Shown here one piece after another: positions 22,797 through 35,100 of a stretch of DNA of 64,000 nucleotides. Made by a program: the position numbers and the translations under genes. The stretch is from Dendrocalamus latiflorus (taxonomy: Eukaryota; Streptophyta; Magnoliopsida; Poales; Poaceae). The stretch spans positions 33,708,622-33,772,621 of the forward strand of contig CM029663.1 of the NCBI GenBank assembly GCA_017311315.1. Direction: 5' to 3'. The notes under the pieces are model-generated. The model did not search any database. It saw nothing but the letters and a program-made list of their open reading frames with translations, and was not told where the DNA came from. The number at the start of each line of letters is the position of its first letter. Position 1 is the first letter of the stretch.

Positions 22797-23580
22797 GGTG
22801 TGGCACACATATATTACAACCCTCCATACAAGCACGGTCCAATAGATCATGTATATATTGCTGTTGAGAGAGAAAAATACCATGAGACAAACGAGAAAAA
22901 ACAATGCCCAAAAAATGGTGAAGAGGACCAAGATCAGTCATGGAGAATTCAGAAGCGTGAAGAGGACCAAGATCAGTCATGGAGAATTCAGAAGCAAGAA
23001 GATGTATAATGTGCTGAAAGAAGTGCTAGAAGCAGTAAGAATACTGTCATCTACATAAAGTAGAAGATATGCAGTGTGTCTCATATTTGTAAACAAATAG
23101 AGAGGTGTCAAAATGGGTAGGAAGAAAACCAATTGAGGAGACATAAAAGGCAAAATTTGATACACGAGGAGCTTATTTGAAGCCATAGAGAGACTTGGAA
23201 AGGCGACACACAAACTCAGGCTTGGTTGGATCAATGAATCCTAGTGGCTATTGGCTAAAGACAATTTCAGACAGGTTGCCATGTAAGAATGCTTTTTTAA
23301 CATCGAGTTGATGTATGGGCCAACCTGAACAAAGAGCCAAAGTCAAAACAACATGGATAGTCAAGGATTTAACAGCTGGGCTAGAAGTCTCGATAAAATC
23401 AACACCAGGCTATTGTGAAAAATCACGAACGACTCAGCGTGCCTTGTGATGGGCAAGAGTGCCATTTGGATTGAACTTGTGGCGAAACAACCACTTTTCA
23501 GTGATAACATTAGCATGAGCGGGGCAAGGAACAAGACACCATGCGTTATTTGCTCATAAGGGCTTAGTATTAGGCGCACA
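22797..23580 (-). pseudogene. Copia reverse transcriptase, N-terminal and catalytic part
   Basis: On the minus strand, successive frames give the Copia signatures GWPIHQLDVKKAFLHGNL, then the catalytic box LLLYVDDSILTASS (with YVDD), then LGPLHHFLGIVFSR. The reading frame changes several times and holds stops. A 39-base in-frame duplication (22918-22995) repeats 13 residues including EFSMTDLGPLH. The frame stops at the GGTGT junction, and its continuation is at 1974-2210. Confidence 0.92.
22918..22995 (-). repeat. 39-bp in-frame tandem duplication in reverse transcriptase
   Basis: Bases 22918-22956 are repeated identically at 22957-22995. The unit is 13 codons and encodes ASEFSMTDLGPLH on the minus strand, so the duplication keeps the frame. 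Confidence 0.95.
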
Positions 23581-23795
23581 TGGCATTATACCAATTGGGG
23601 TCCATTAGCACAGCACCGTACGTCTTTGGAATAGGGGAAACCGATGCGGATGAAGCAAGTATGTTTAGTTTCTCATGAGGTTTAATTGAAATGCTAAGTT
23701 TAGTACATGTTGTCATGGGACGAGTAGAGGCAGCAGCCGATAATGGTGCTGTAGCTACAGAAGGTGGTGCCGCAGTAGACAAGTTAGTTGTCACA

Positions 23796-25520
23796 TTAGA
23801 AGGAGGCAGCGGTAGGAGCTAGAACAATAGCAGGCATTAGATCAACAACAAGCATATTGTTCTGCATAGCAAAGGAGATTGGTGTAGTAGGAGGGGTATC
23901 AATGTCAGCTGATGGAATGGCAACACCAGAGAAAGCAACAGAGGAGTTGGAAGGTGAAATTGTAGGAGGAAAAGGAGTTTCCGTGGCAGCTAGGTCAATA
24001 AGAAAATCTAAGGCTGATGGTTTGGATGGTGTTTTTGTTATAGCAAAAGGAAAAACTTGCTCTTCAAATACGACAAGCCTGGAGATAATGATGCGATATG
24101 TGGCAATGTCATAGCACCGATAGCCTTTATGGTTAGATAGGTAACCAAGTAAGACACACGATGTGGAACATAGCGCAAGTTTATGAGGAGCTGTGGATGA
24201 GATGTTGGGGTAGTATAGGCAGGCAAACACATGAAGATGTTGGTAGTGAGGTGGGGAGCCAAGAAGCAGTTCGTGTGGAGTTTGAGGGACAGTAGATTTG
24301 GAAGGGCATTTGTTTAGGAGATAAGTAGCAGCATGTAAGCTTTCAACCCAAAAGGATAGAGGCATGGATGCTTGGAACAAAAGGGAATGAATGATGTCAT
24401 TGATAGTCCAAATGGCTCATTCAGCCTTACCATTTTGTTGAGACGTGTAAGGACAAGACAAGCAGAGTTGAATTTCATGAGTGGGGAAGAACTGCCAACA
24501 AGTGTAGTTGTCAAACTCATGCCCATTGTCACACTGGAGTGCTTTGGTAAGAAGAGAGAATTAGATTTGTGAGAGGGCATGTAGAGAGACTAAAGTGGAA
24601 GGAGCATCTGATTTGTGATGAAGAGGAAAAGTCCATAGGTAATGAGAGAAATCATCAAGCACAACCAAATAATATTGAAAATTTGATGTACTCATCATAG
24701 GAGATGTCCAGAGATCGCAATGGTGAGTTCAAACGGACAAGAAGTAACATATGTAGAGGACTGAAACGGGAGCCTAATTAACATGATGATCTAACTGACA
24801 AGCATGTCATATATGAGTGGTTTGTGGCTACTAGTCAAATAGTATACTAGGGGACTAGTATAATTAGTATAGGAAATGGATTCACTGCCCCCTCATGGGC
24901 AGGCTATCCATGTACATATATATGACCATGAGACCTTATTACAATAATGCCCCCTACAGCTAAGCACTATACCGGGGGTATACATGTATTTTTACATGCC
25001 CTTACTGGGCCTTTTGGCTTGACAGACCGAATGGATTTAGGTGGGGGCCATCCCTACAACAAGTGGGTAACCTATTACATAAAATTATTTTAGACCTAAT
25101 GAAGTGCTGCATGGTAGTGGAGCCAGGATGGCCAAGATGTTGATGCCAGACATCGACGGACAGAGTGGAGACTACCAAGGTGCGATGTGGAGATGCTGCA
25201 GTAGATGATGATCGAAGTGGGCAGAGATCCTTGGAGCTACTGCAACGAAAAATCTTGGTCCTGGTTGGAAGATCCTTCACAGAGAAACTGTAATGGTCAA
25301 ATTCAATAGACACATTATTATCAGTTGTGAATCAGCGGACAGAAACACAATTTTTGATGATGAAAGGAACAACAAGAACGTTTTGCAAGTGAAGAAGTGT
25401 GGTGTTGGAAGACAATGAAATGGAATCATGCAAGTAACTAGAAGAGATGAACCATTGCCAAACCAAAACTGAATTCATACAACTATACCTAGGAGAAGTG
25501 TGAGAGAGTATTAACATCCG
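23796..25520 (-). pseudogene. Copia integrase region with GAG-pre-integrase
   Basis: On the minus strand, the pre-integrase block VDVWHQHLGHPGSTTMQ (about 25100) is followed by broken integrase core sequence. Then comes a 194-codon block with FWVESLHAATYLLNKC, PHELLLGSPPHY and CVLLGYLSNHKGYRCYD, the typical C-terminal integrase stretch of Copia elements. Stops and frame changes separate the blocks. The protease would lie just upstream, near 25300-25600, but I could not identify its active site with confidence. Confidence 0.88.
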
Positions 25521-25643
25521 ATGTCATATGCACAGTTTCCTATCCATTGGAGAAGGACATGTTGAGAGATAAGATCAATAATGACTGATCCCATTGTGGT
25601 GGTTGATATGGTGCTTACTGGTGGTGCATAGGGCCACCAAAAG

Positions 25644-26728
25644 CTATGAGCTGCTGTTGATGTAGAGGTCGAACACCGAGGATGCCGAAGAGTGTTGGAA
25701 AACAATGCTAGTGGCTAGGCCACTGCCCTGGCTAGGCTTGGAATGTGGCAGATCATGGGTTGATGGAGGGAGACCACGGTACGTAGAATTGCTGTCTGTA
25801 GCCACCGGTATGACCATGACCACCTCAGCCATGTCTGTGACCACCACCATTGTGCCGAGTGTAGTAGTTGGTGTAGTTGTTGTTGGTGCGTCACCATGAT
25901 CAGATCGGTCTGATCGATTACAGTCCGAGCAGTTGTTGCCACAGTCACCATGCGTAAGGGAAGCATGGTTTTGGGTGCCTAATGCAATAGATATAAGGGC
26001 AGTCTCAGAGGTGGCGACGCTAGATGAGCGTGAAGCCTCATTGATCCATAGTAGGGAGCGAGCCTGCAAAAATGAGGGGAATGGGGACTGCATATGGATT
26101 AGCTTTGCCAAGATAGTGAACTTGTTGCTGAGCCCGTAGACAAGCATGAGGACAAGAGTTTCATAGGAGATTAATGTCCAATGTCACTCATGGTGTTAGC
26201 GAGGGTCTTGACTTTATGGTAGTAGTCAGTGATGCTCAAGGTGCCTTGGGCAGTGCTACAGAATTGGGCCTCGAGTTGGATAATCCGAGTGTTCTTGTTG
26301 TCGTGAAACAAGCTCTTAATCGCATGCCATGAGAGGACCGTGAAGTCATCGCATGCCCAGTTGAGGTCGTTGGAGGAAAAAGGGTCGACGCCATTGACAT
26401 GATGCAGGAAACTATACTTTGCGAGTGTGATGAGGAAGAGTTCACACCAATGGGAGTAATTGGATGCCTGAAAATCAAGAGCAAAGGGAATATGTGTCTT
26501 GATGCTTGCAACTTGGACAGCTTGGGAGGGCGTGGCGATGGAAGCAGCAGTGTCAGCGAGGACTTTGCTTTTGGCCACTCCAGGTGTTTCTTTATTGGTG
26601 GCGGTTACCACGGTAGTGGCGGGGCTTCCTTGTCTATGTCGTGGACATGGTAGATGCGATAGAAGGGTCCTGGTGGGTGAGCAGCAACCGACTGGGAGAA
26701 AAAAGGAGAATATCGGTTTAGCTTGCAC
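25644..26728 (-). pseudogene. Copia gag, broken
   Basis: Two minus-strand blocks cover this stretch: a 185-codon frame (26171-26728) and a 167-codon frame (25644-26147). The first carries the gag features FQASNYSHWCELFLITL, then LSWHAIKSLFHDN and AQGTLSITDYYHKVKTLA, matching the plant Copia gag (UBN2-like) domain. The second starts with a gag tail and becomes low-complexity. The gag start lies directly inside the primer-binding site at 26735-26746. Confidence 0.88.
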
Positions 26729-26734
26729 AGAGGT

Positions 26735-26746
26735 GCTCTAATACCA
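26735..26746 (-). other. Copia primer-binding site
   Basis: Read on the minus strand it is TGGTATTAGAGC, immediately after the LTR terminus ...CTACA. It is complementary to the initiator tRNA-Met end with one change. Confidence 0.88.
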
Positions 26747-26986
26747 TGTAGAAAAGGATTTTTGCCTCACGTCTTATTCATTGTATTGACAACAATATAT
26801 AGAGTGCATGCCTTGGCTTGCAAGCCAATCTTATAAAGGAGATATACATGGAAAGAGATATACAAATATGAGAAGGATATCTCTTGGAGATCAATTGAGA
26901 ATCTAGCTGATTTAGGCAATACTATAGCAAGTCCAACACAGCAAGGACTCTGCTTGTAGCATAGACTGCAACTCTATTGGCTTACA
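26747..26986 (-). repeat. Copia 5' LTR
   Basis: 240 bases starting TGTAGAAAAGG and ending GGCTTACA on the plus strand. It aligns to 1231-1478 throughout. The flanking CCGAT (26987-26991) pairs with GCGAT before the left LTR. Confidence 0.9.
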
Positions 26987-27289
26987 CCGATAAGCCAATA
27001 AGTCGCTTCGAAAAAGCTGTCCCGATAAGCCGCTTTGAAATGGTAACTTAGAAGCCGTCCCGTTTGTTTATTTGAGGGAAGCCATAAACCATAAGTTGAA
27101 AAGAACATAACACCATTCCATGTCATTTAGCCATTATTAACATAATGGAACAAATGAACGCCATCTCGTTCTCCTACTGCTCCAAGTTAGTTTGTTTGAG
27201 CGATGTCAATGAGGGCACCTTTCCTTCAAAGAAACAAAGGCACCTAAATTAATGCCTCGCCTCTCCCTTGCCAACACGAACGAACATCC

Positions 27290-27465
27290 AACATGCGTTT
27301 GCGTGGTTGGTGCAAGCAAGTCTTGTTCTTGTCACAAGTTAAGGGTTGGTGCACAATGCGCAGATGTCAATTTACTTGGTGTTTTGTGCAAAGATTGTCT
27401 AACTCTAGTGTGTTTTGTGCAACATCAGTTAGTCAATTTAGGTTGTGCAAGCCGTAATTTTGCTC
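27290..27465. repeat. Right terminal inverted repeat of the outermost DNA element
   Basis: This is the inverted partner of 954-1110, ending ...GTAATTTTGCTC at 27465. The stretch 26987-27290 between the Copia and this arm is the element's own internal DNA and shows no gene. Confidence 0.65.
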
Positions 27466-27665
27466 AAAAATTAGGAAGCCACTAGACAATGGTATACTAT
27501 TACAACGGTATAGCAACAGGTTTCATGTAGTTTCGACAAGTTTTATGAAAACATTTAAGAAGTATTTTGCTTAAAAATTAGGAAGCTACTAGATAATGGT
27601 ATAGCTTTACAACGTAATAGCAACAGGTCTCATGCAGTTTCATCAAGTTTTATGAAAAATGTTTA
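27466..27665. repeat. Diverged ~105-bp tandem duplication
   Basis: The block starting AAAAATTAGGAAGCCACTAG (27466) recurs at 27571 as AAAAATTAGGAAGCTACTAG and stays alignable for about 95 bases (TTACAACG, ATAGCAACAGGT, AGTTTTATGAAAA). Substitutions are scattered. Confidence 0.85.
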
Positions 27666-28315
27666 AAAAGTTTCATATTTTAGTGAGTTTCGTGTGTTTC
27701 TAGAAGTTTTTTTTTTTGAAGATTCTAAGAAAGTTTGAAGCAAGTTTCAAAGACTTTCAGATTTTTGAACTCAATTTTCAACAAGTTTTAGCCGAGGAGT
27801 TTCAAAAAATTTCAACAAAAGTTTCAATAAGTTTTAACCAAAGTATCATGTTTTATGCAAGTCTCCCGATTGGACGACTAAGAAGTTGAAACAAATCGAG
27901 ATTTCAAGTTTTGTGCAAGTTTCAAACCAAAAGTTGCATACGGGTTTTCAGGTTTCAAGGCCTCAAGTTTTAATGAAGTTCAAATCTCAAAGAAGTTCCA
28001 TGTTCTAACTGAGTTTCAAATTTCAGAAAGAAAAATTCAAGCGAGTTTCAAAAAGAAGTTCCAAACAAGTTTCACTAAGTTTCAAAAGCAAAATTTAAGC
28101 AAGTTTCGTGTTTCTAAAGCAAAATTCAACCACATTTCATGAAGTTTTGGCAAGTTTCACGTTTCAAATTCAAAACTAAAGAAAGTTCCACGTTTCAAAA
28201 AGCAAAGTTCAAGCAGGTTTCAACAAGTTTCAACTTCTAAAAAGCAAAACCCAAGCAAGTTCCAACAACTTCTATGTTTCAAAAGAAAAAAACAAGCATG
28301 TTCCAGGGAACAATG
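27660..28315. repeat. Degenerate CAAGTTTCA array
   Basis: About 650 bases made largely of variants of AAGCAAGTTTCACGTTTCAAA, with units of roughly 20-30 bases and no clear coding potential. It resembles a decayed minisatellite. Confidence 0.8.
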
Positions 28316-28510
28316 AAGATGAGGAGCTCACAAGCGGCAACACGACCTCCACAAGTGTTCACCCCTGCTCATACATGCCCATTGTCACACGCATCCATAC
28401 CTTGCTCCACATCCGGCACCATGCTTCTTGTGCTTGACTACTGCGGGGAGTTGGATAACCTCTGCGCCGCTGAGGTTGACCATGAATCGACCAGTAGTGC
28501 TCACTGCTCA

Positions 28511-28620
28511 GTGTGGAGAGAGAGAGAGAGAGGGGATTTAGGGGAGGAGTGATCTGGATGCAGAATAGGGAGAGATGTTCATTGTGGAGAGAGAGAGAGA
28601 GGGGATTTAGGGGAGGAGTG
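28511..28620. repeat. Direct duplication with GA-rich core
   Basis: The stretch GTGGAGAGAGAGAGAGAG followed by GGGGATTTAGGGGAGGAGTG occurs at about 28513-28551 and again at 28584-28620, a period of about 71 bases. It lies about 550 bases upstream of the exonuclease-KH start codon. Confidence 0.9.
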
Positions 28621-29171
28621 TTCAGGATGGGGATCACATAGAGGATGGGAAGCATTGGAAATGGAATGTAGAAAGACAAAAAAAAAAAGAGGGATAAAAT
28701 CTTCTATGCTTAGAGTGGATGTGATGATGGATAAAGTCGTTGATGCTTCCAGTGGACAGTTGTAGTCTCTCAGAACCATTCAATCACACTTAATCCACTG
28801 ACTAAGCTGTCCCATCGAATGAGGCTGGAATAGTACAGCGTTCCCTAGTTTTTCTTTAAAAAAATTGCAAAAGCAAAAGAAAAAAGAAATGGAAGGAGAG
28901 AGAGAATTTCTCCGACAGCCCATAGCTGCAGGCCAGCCCATAGCGCTAGTATAAGTGGATCACTCGAATTTGGCATGGCCTACCTGCCCAAACCCAGAAC
29001 CAGGCCCAAGCACAGTACAGTAACAGTCGGACGGAGCAACGAACAGTGCGCGAGTGCTACTAGAGCGTGAGCCCTGGCGCAGGGCGAGACGATTCGCCGT
29101 CCCCTCGGTTCCCCTCCCGGTGACGGTGCGTCCGCGTCCTCTCTCCCGGCGACCCATCGGGACGGGATCGA

Positions 29172-32100
29172 ATGGCCTCCCACCATTCCCAGCCCCCCAA
29201 CCCCGCCGCCGACGGCGATGCCTCCTCAGGTGCGCCTTCTCTCCCTCCCTCTCGCTGCTCCGATTCCCCGAATGCTCAGCTCGTGCACGCGTAGATCGTG
29301 GGGGTTTGTTTGCTTCGTCGCGATCCAGTTGCTCCGCGCGATGGGGCGCCCTGTGGTTCGGCCGGTTGGAGCGGGGGAGCCTCGGGTTCGTGCTTGCTCC
29401 CCCTCTCGTCACGGAGTGGAGCGCTGCTGCTTCCGTGTGGCGTGCGCGTGCGCCGAGGGGGTGGGTGTCGCCTTAGGTTTCCGAGGGTTCGTCTCTACCC
29501 CCCCCCCCCCCCCCCCCCCCATGTGCTGGTCTAATCCTAGGGTTTTAGGGTGGTTGATGTTGGGATGTAGCAGCTCCTCCCTTAGATCGCACGGCTTGCC
29601 GTTCCATGCCGGTTGGCGTAGGAACCATGATTTTGGTTCGATTGCTCAAGGATATTAAGCAAGTGGACGTCAGTAGTTCCATGCGAAATGTTTCCATAGT
29701 GGTTTTTCTTTTCTGTTGAATGTTGTTGCGGTTGCTGCGCAAGTCCTTCTGTAGAGATCGTACCGGTCTTGATCAATTCGGTTACACCTTACTCTGCTCT
29801 TGTTGCAACACTGCTGTGCCTGAAATATATACCGAATTAAGGCAATTCTGTTGATCCCAGTGGCTTGTACATGATCCTTTTTAATTACTATTTGGTGCTG
29901 AGATTTGGCTGCATCTAGCTAGCTATGTGGTGTTGGGAGACTTTGATTCATGCCAAATGTTTACCTTGCTCTGAACTGCTTTTGATTGTTTGATACTTTA
30001 CGTCCCCTTTGTTTTGTGCTGCCTTTTATTATTACACATGTTCCGATGAAGTGAAACTAGTTTGAATACCTTGTTGTAACTCACGGAGATCTCTTGCAGG
30101 CAATAACTCACAATTGCTGTCCGTGCCCTTTCGTGTTGTTACCAAACCTGGTCAACTCCCAGTCGAGTTTCTCGAGCCCTCTGCTGCCCAGAAGCTGGTG
30201 ATTGGATTTGATTGTGAAGGTGTTGACCTTTGCCGCCATGGCGCTCTCTGTATCATGCAGGTGAGCCCTTATGAGGCATGAAATATTTGTATAATTGTGT
30301 TACAATCTTCTGTTTCATAATGGTGGCCCTCGCAAACTGTATGTCTCAACCATCTCCTACCGAATGCACTCCTTATATTTTTTTCCCTTTTTCTTTTTAA
30401 AGCTCGTACTAACTGGGTTAACTTGTTGCAAAGGTCTTGCTTGAAATGCTGCCTCATTACCTTGAGTGCCATGTATCCACATACATCTTTTAGATGGACC
30501 TAGACTTAGTGTACCTATCTCCTGTTGTTGTAATGTAACTGGTTGCATATGCATGTATTTCTTTTGGTGTTAAATTGATTATTTGGTCTCCATTGTCATG
30601 ATTCTCAGGCAAGACCTTTTTGTTGGTTCTTTTTATTTTTCAGCTTGCATTTCCTGATGCTGTTTACTTAGTTGATGCTATTGAGGGTGGAAAAGAACTC
30701 ATTCAAGCTTGCAAAGCAGCACTTGAGTCGGATTATATCACCAAAGTTATTCATGACTGTAAAAGGGACAGTGAGGTGACTAACTGCGAGTCTGATATTC
30801 TTTTGGTGTGGTAAATTTTTTTGTTCAATAAAGGTGTGCCTCTGACTAACTGGTTGAGAGTTATTATTTTGCAGGCTTTGTATTTTCAGTTTGGCATCAA
30901 ATTGCATAATGTCGTGGATACACAGGTAATCACCAATTCACCATATGTATCTACCCTAATATAGTGGCATACTTGGTAACTAACACCAATTCACCATATG
31001 TATGTACTCTAACATATTGGCATACTTGGTAACTAACTTTATAAGAAAATCAGTAACTTCCCTCTACTATACAAGTAAAATAGTATCAGCTGTTTTCTTA
31101 GTGAAGTTCTTTAAAATTGAACCAATATCATGAGCTTGGGACCATTAACACTGTACAAGGCTCAAATACTTACATGATCCTCCACCTTGCTAGGGATAGA
31201 TATGGTAGTTATTATAATAGTTATAGATGTGGTATAAGGGCAGCCTTCAATTATCACTTCCATGTGCAGATTGCCTACTCTCTGATAGAAGAGCAGGAAG
31301 GGAAAAAGAGAGCATATGATGATTACATATCTTTCGTGAGCCTTCTTGCTGATCCTCGTTATTGTGGTACTTACTATACTTAAATTTGAGTTTTTCATGA
31401 GTGGCAGAAAATCACTGTACATATTTTTTTTCTGCTTTGCAATGTTTGTTCTTTTTTTTGTTACTTTGGCATAACTTATACAGCCTCCCCTTGTTTGTAG
31501 TTTACTTTTTCCGTCTTCCAAGTACTTTAGTTTCTCTATACATATTATGATATTAATGTGAAATATTTATTCTATATTCTGAAGTGTTCCCTGGCTAATT
31601 TTTTATTTGTGAAATCCAATTTATATTTTGAAGCCTAATCCTTAAGAAAGACAGTGTCTTTTTCAACTAGAAATTAATTTGATAGAACACACCTTACTTT
31701 GTGCTTCAGCCAGTGCTTTAACTTCAAATTATATGTCTTATGCAATCCAAGCTCTTGTTAGTGTTGTTTGAGCATAATTTGACATGATTGTTAGGTAGTC
31801 AAGTCTAGAATCTTTGTTTCAGAGTGGAAATTATGTATTATTGTATATACATTGTGTAATGCTATTATGATAATTAAGATGCAATCTTTTTGGTTTGCTT
31901 GCGAATAAAATAAACTAAGATGATGCTTTCACTCGATTTGTTTGATGTGTCTTCTAGTTCACTTTACAACTACTGTAATCCTTAAATAGTTTGCTAACAT
32001 GTTGAAAAATTAGCAGAACTTTGATAGGATGTGCTTCCTATCCCATGATTAGCTGCCTTGAATATTGTGTTTTGAGGATGTGTGCCATTCTTGGGGCTAA

Positions 32101-35100
32101 TGCTTGAGGTTCTACCAATTGGGAGTAAAATATGGTTTCTGTGCTTGTTTTGACCAAGTGATAGTGTTGACATCTTGGTTGAGCTGTCCATAATCCATAT
32201 GTGATGCGTACATGATACCTGATTGCATATGCATGTATTGCTTAGATAGAACTAACGTACTGTGGTTCCATCACTCTTGCTAACACCTAACAATGTGCTG
32301 CTTCTGTCAAACATCATATTAATTGATCCTTCTGCTCTCAAAACCATGTAGACGTTTGCTTCTGTGTTTCATGTTTGATTGATCGTGTGGTGTGATACTG
32401 TGGTACTGCTTTATGTAGGAATTGCATATCCTGAAAAGGAAGAAGTCCGTACCCTTCTAAGGCAGGTTAGCAATGTGTGATGAAAGTTATAAAAATCCTG
32501 TTTAGAACATTATTATTGCTGAACATCTGAAATATTGTGTTACATTCTATGATAACTCTTCGCTGTTCGATGTTCAGTTGTGCTGATATTATATTTTCTT
32601 GAAAGCTGACAAATGGTTGTAATTTAATGGATTTTCAGGACCCTAACTTTTGGAAAAATAGGCCTTTGTCTGACATGATGATTCGAGCAGCCGCAGATGA
32701 TGTGCGCTTCCTTCTCAACATACATGAGAAAATGATGGAGAAGTTAAGCAAAGTATCTTTATGGCGTCTGGCAGTTCGCAGTGAGCTATACTGTAGGTGC
32801 TTCTGCACAAATGACAACCAGTATGCAGATTGGCCACCTCTTCCTACTGTCCCTGGTCAGTGCGTTTAAATGTGTTTTCTCCCCTTTTTTGTTCAAAATT
32901 AGGAAGCTTACTATATGCTCAAATCCATTGTACTTGAAGCTTTTCATATAAATGTGGAACCTAATTATTGGGATTGCTTTATGGTTTGGCATTGTTGGTG
33001 CAGAATATTATAGAGTAACTTGGAATTTTGACAATCTAGCTTGGTCTCGATATAAGCATTACTAACATGACATGGATGTTTTTGCATTGCATTCTTTAAT
33101 TCATTTAACAAAGTTTTGATATTCAAATTTGCCAACCAAATTGATGGAACATTGTTGGCATTGCAGAACATTTGTGCTGATTAGTATTTGTGTCATACAG
33201 ATGACATTGAAGCTGAAGTTTATGTTCCTGAAGTGGATATCCTGTCAGTCTTAGATGTGCCTCCTGGCAAAATGGGACGTGTTATTGGCAGAAAGGGATC
33301 TTCAATAATGGCTGTGAAAGAATCTTGCAAGTAAACATCTTAAGTCTGATTCTGTAGATATCCCATAATCTTTATGCTGTGAAACTTTATTTGATCTTCT
33401 GTGGTTTGTTTCCACTCCTATCTGCAGTGTTGAAATCCATATTGGTGGTGCTAAAGGACCTCCAGACAGGGTAGGTTTATCAGAGCCTTCTTTGTTCGTA
33501 ACTCACAAATTCTTTCCTATGTTGTCACGGTGACAAGGCGAGGTGAGGCGCTCCGGAGGCGCCAGGACGCCTAGGGGCCTAGGCGATAATTAGACGAGGG
33601 TAGTAAAATAGGAAAATGTGATAGTTCATAGTTGACAGTTGATGAGTTGACACTTGCATTATTGTAATATATAGACTATAGAGCTATAGACTGGATCAGT
33701 GAGCACTAGAGCAGGGCAGCAAGGACAGAGGGGAGCTCAAGTCACTGCCCACTAGGTCCAGGCGGAGGCGGTGGGGCGAAGCCGAGGCGGAGGAGGCCCT
33801 GTACTAGCGGTGGGGCGGTGCGGGTCGGAGTGGCATCAGGGCGGAGCAGGGGCGGAGGCGCAAAGCCGGTAACGAAGCCGAAGGTGGTGAGGAGACATAG
33901 GCGCAGAGGCGGTGCGGAGATAGGCGTGAAGGTGGTGACGGAGGCGGAGGCGGTGTGTAGATGCAGGACGTAGGCGCGGAGCCGGAGGTGGAGGGCGGCG
34001 CGCCAACGCATGAAGCAAGCAGCACGAGGCGGAGGATATGTTTTCTCTCACTCCTGTCCACCACCACCCCGTTTTACAGCCACATCTTCTCTAGGCGAGC
34101 GCCGCATCTTCCGCCTAGGTGCCGCATCTTTTGCTTGGACGCTTGGAATGGCTAGTTGAGTGCATAACTGTGAGCGACCTAGGTGACGGACCTGGCATCC
34201 ACCCTGGAGCGCCAGGACGCCTAGGCGATGCCTAGGCGACGTCTTGATAACATACATTCTTTCATCATTGGACAGTCATACTCCACTAAATTGCTGAATA
34301 AATTAACAGCAATAGTTACAGTTTTGTAGTCGTATGAATTGTAGTTGTAGAGTACCAACACAGCAACAAGCATTATTTAGTAATACATCAAAAGGTATTA
34401 TTGTCAAGCACTAAGCTCTGAACATTGTGGTGCTAACCATTTCTTAAACTAAAAATGGCTCTTTGTAATATCACAAATGTTTGACAGGACTGGACTCCTA
34501 GCACATGCATGATTCTTAACAGAAAAAAAATGTTTTAAATGATTTATAGTTTTGCACATCTTGCTGATTTTTTTTTGAAGTTTTGCCACATGGGATTCCA
34601 TCATTTGTCTTCTTCACTGCCTACAATAATCTGAGGGGACTTATCTCAATGTGATCACTATTGGACAGATATATCTGACTTCTGTCTAAGGTGATCAGTA
34701 CCACGGTACCACTGTAGGCTGGCTTTGTCTAGGGCTTAGATGCACATGAAACTTTTCTGTCCCATTCCCACATTATGCAAGCCTATATATGTCGCGACCA
34801 TTACCCTTCAATTATTTCCAGCTGTATGGATCCGCAAGGCACCTAGTGCGAAAGTAATTGCTGTTAGTACGAATAGCGTATCTGCGTATGAACAAGATTG
34901 CAAAAGGGAGGATACCTGCAGAAACATAGAATACAGGCCTGCTTTTCGGCTTTTAAAACTGGCTTTTGGCTTTTGTTACAGTACCTAACTTTCAAACGAA
35001 GTATTTTTTGAAGACAGGGCCTACAAGTTAATTGTAGTACACGTTAAAAGCCCAACATCTGTACTATCCAAAATCGCAAGCGAGTATCTCTCTATAATTT

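Larger units (their letters stand above)
1231..26986 (-). mobile_element. Ty1/Copia LTR retrotransposon, split by nested insertions
   Basis: Direct LTRs lie at 1231-1478 and 26747-26986, both TG...CA. A tRNA-Met type primer-binding site (TGGTATTAGAGC read on the minus strand, 26735-26746) directly follows the right LTR. A polypurine tract (CTAAGGGGGA on the minus strand, 1479-1488) abuts the left LTR, so the element reads right to left. Fragments of gag, integrase, reverse transcriptase and RNase H occur in Copia order. The flanks GCGAT (1226-1230) and CCGAT (26987-26991) fit a 5-bp target duplication with one mismatch. Removing the insertion at 2211-22796 and its duplicated GGTGT gives about 5.2 kb, a normal Copia length. 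Stops and frameshifts in every coding block show that it is dead. Confidence 0.93.

Noticed and set aside
28960..29412. 150-codon minus-strand frame over the exonuclease-KH first exon
   Set aside because: It is a GC-rich shadow of the real first exon and its flanks on the other strand.
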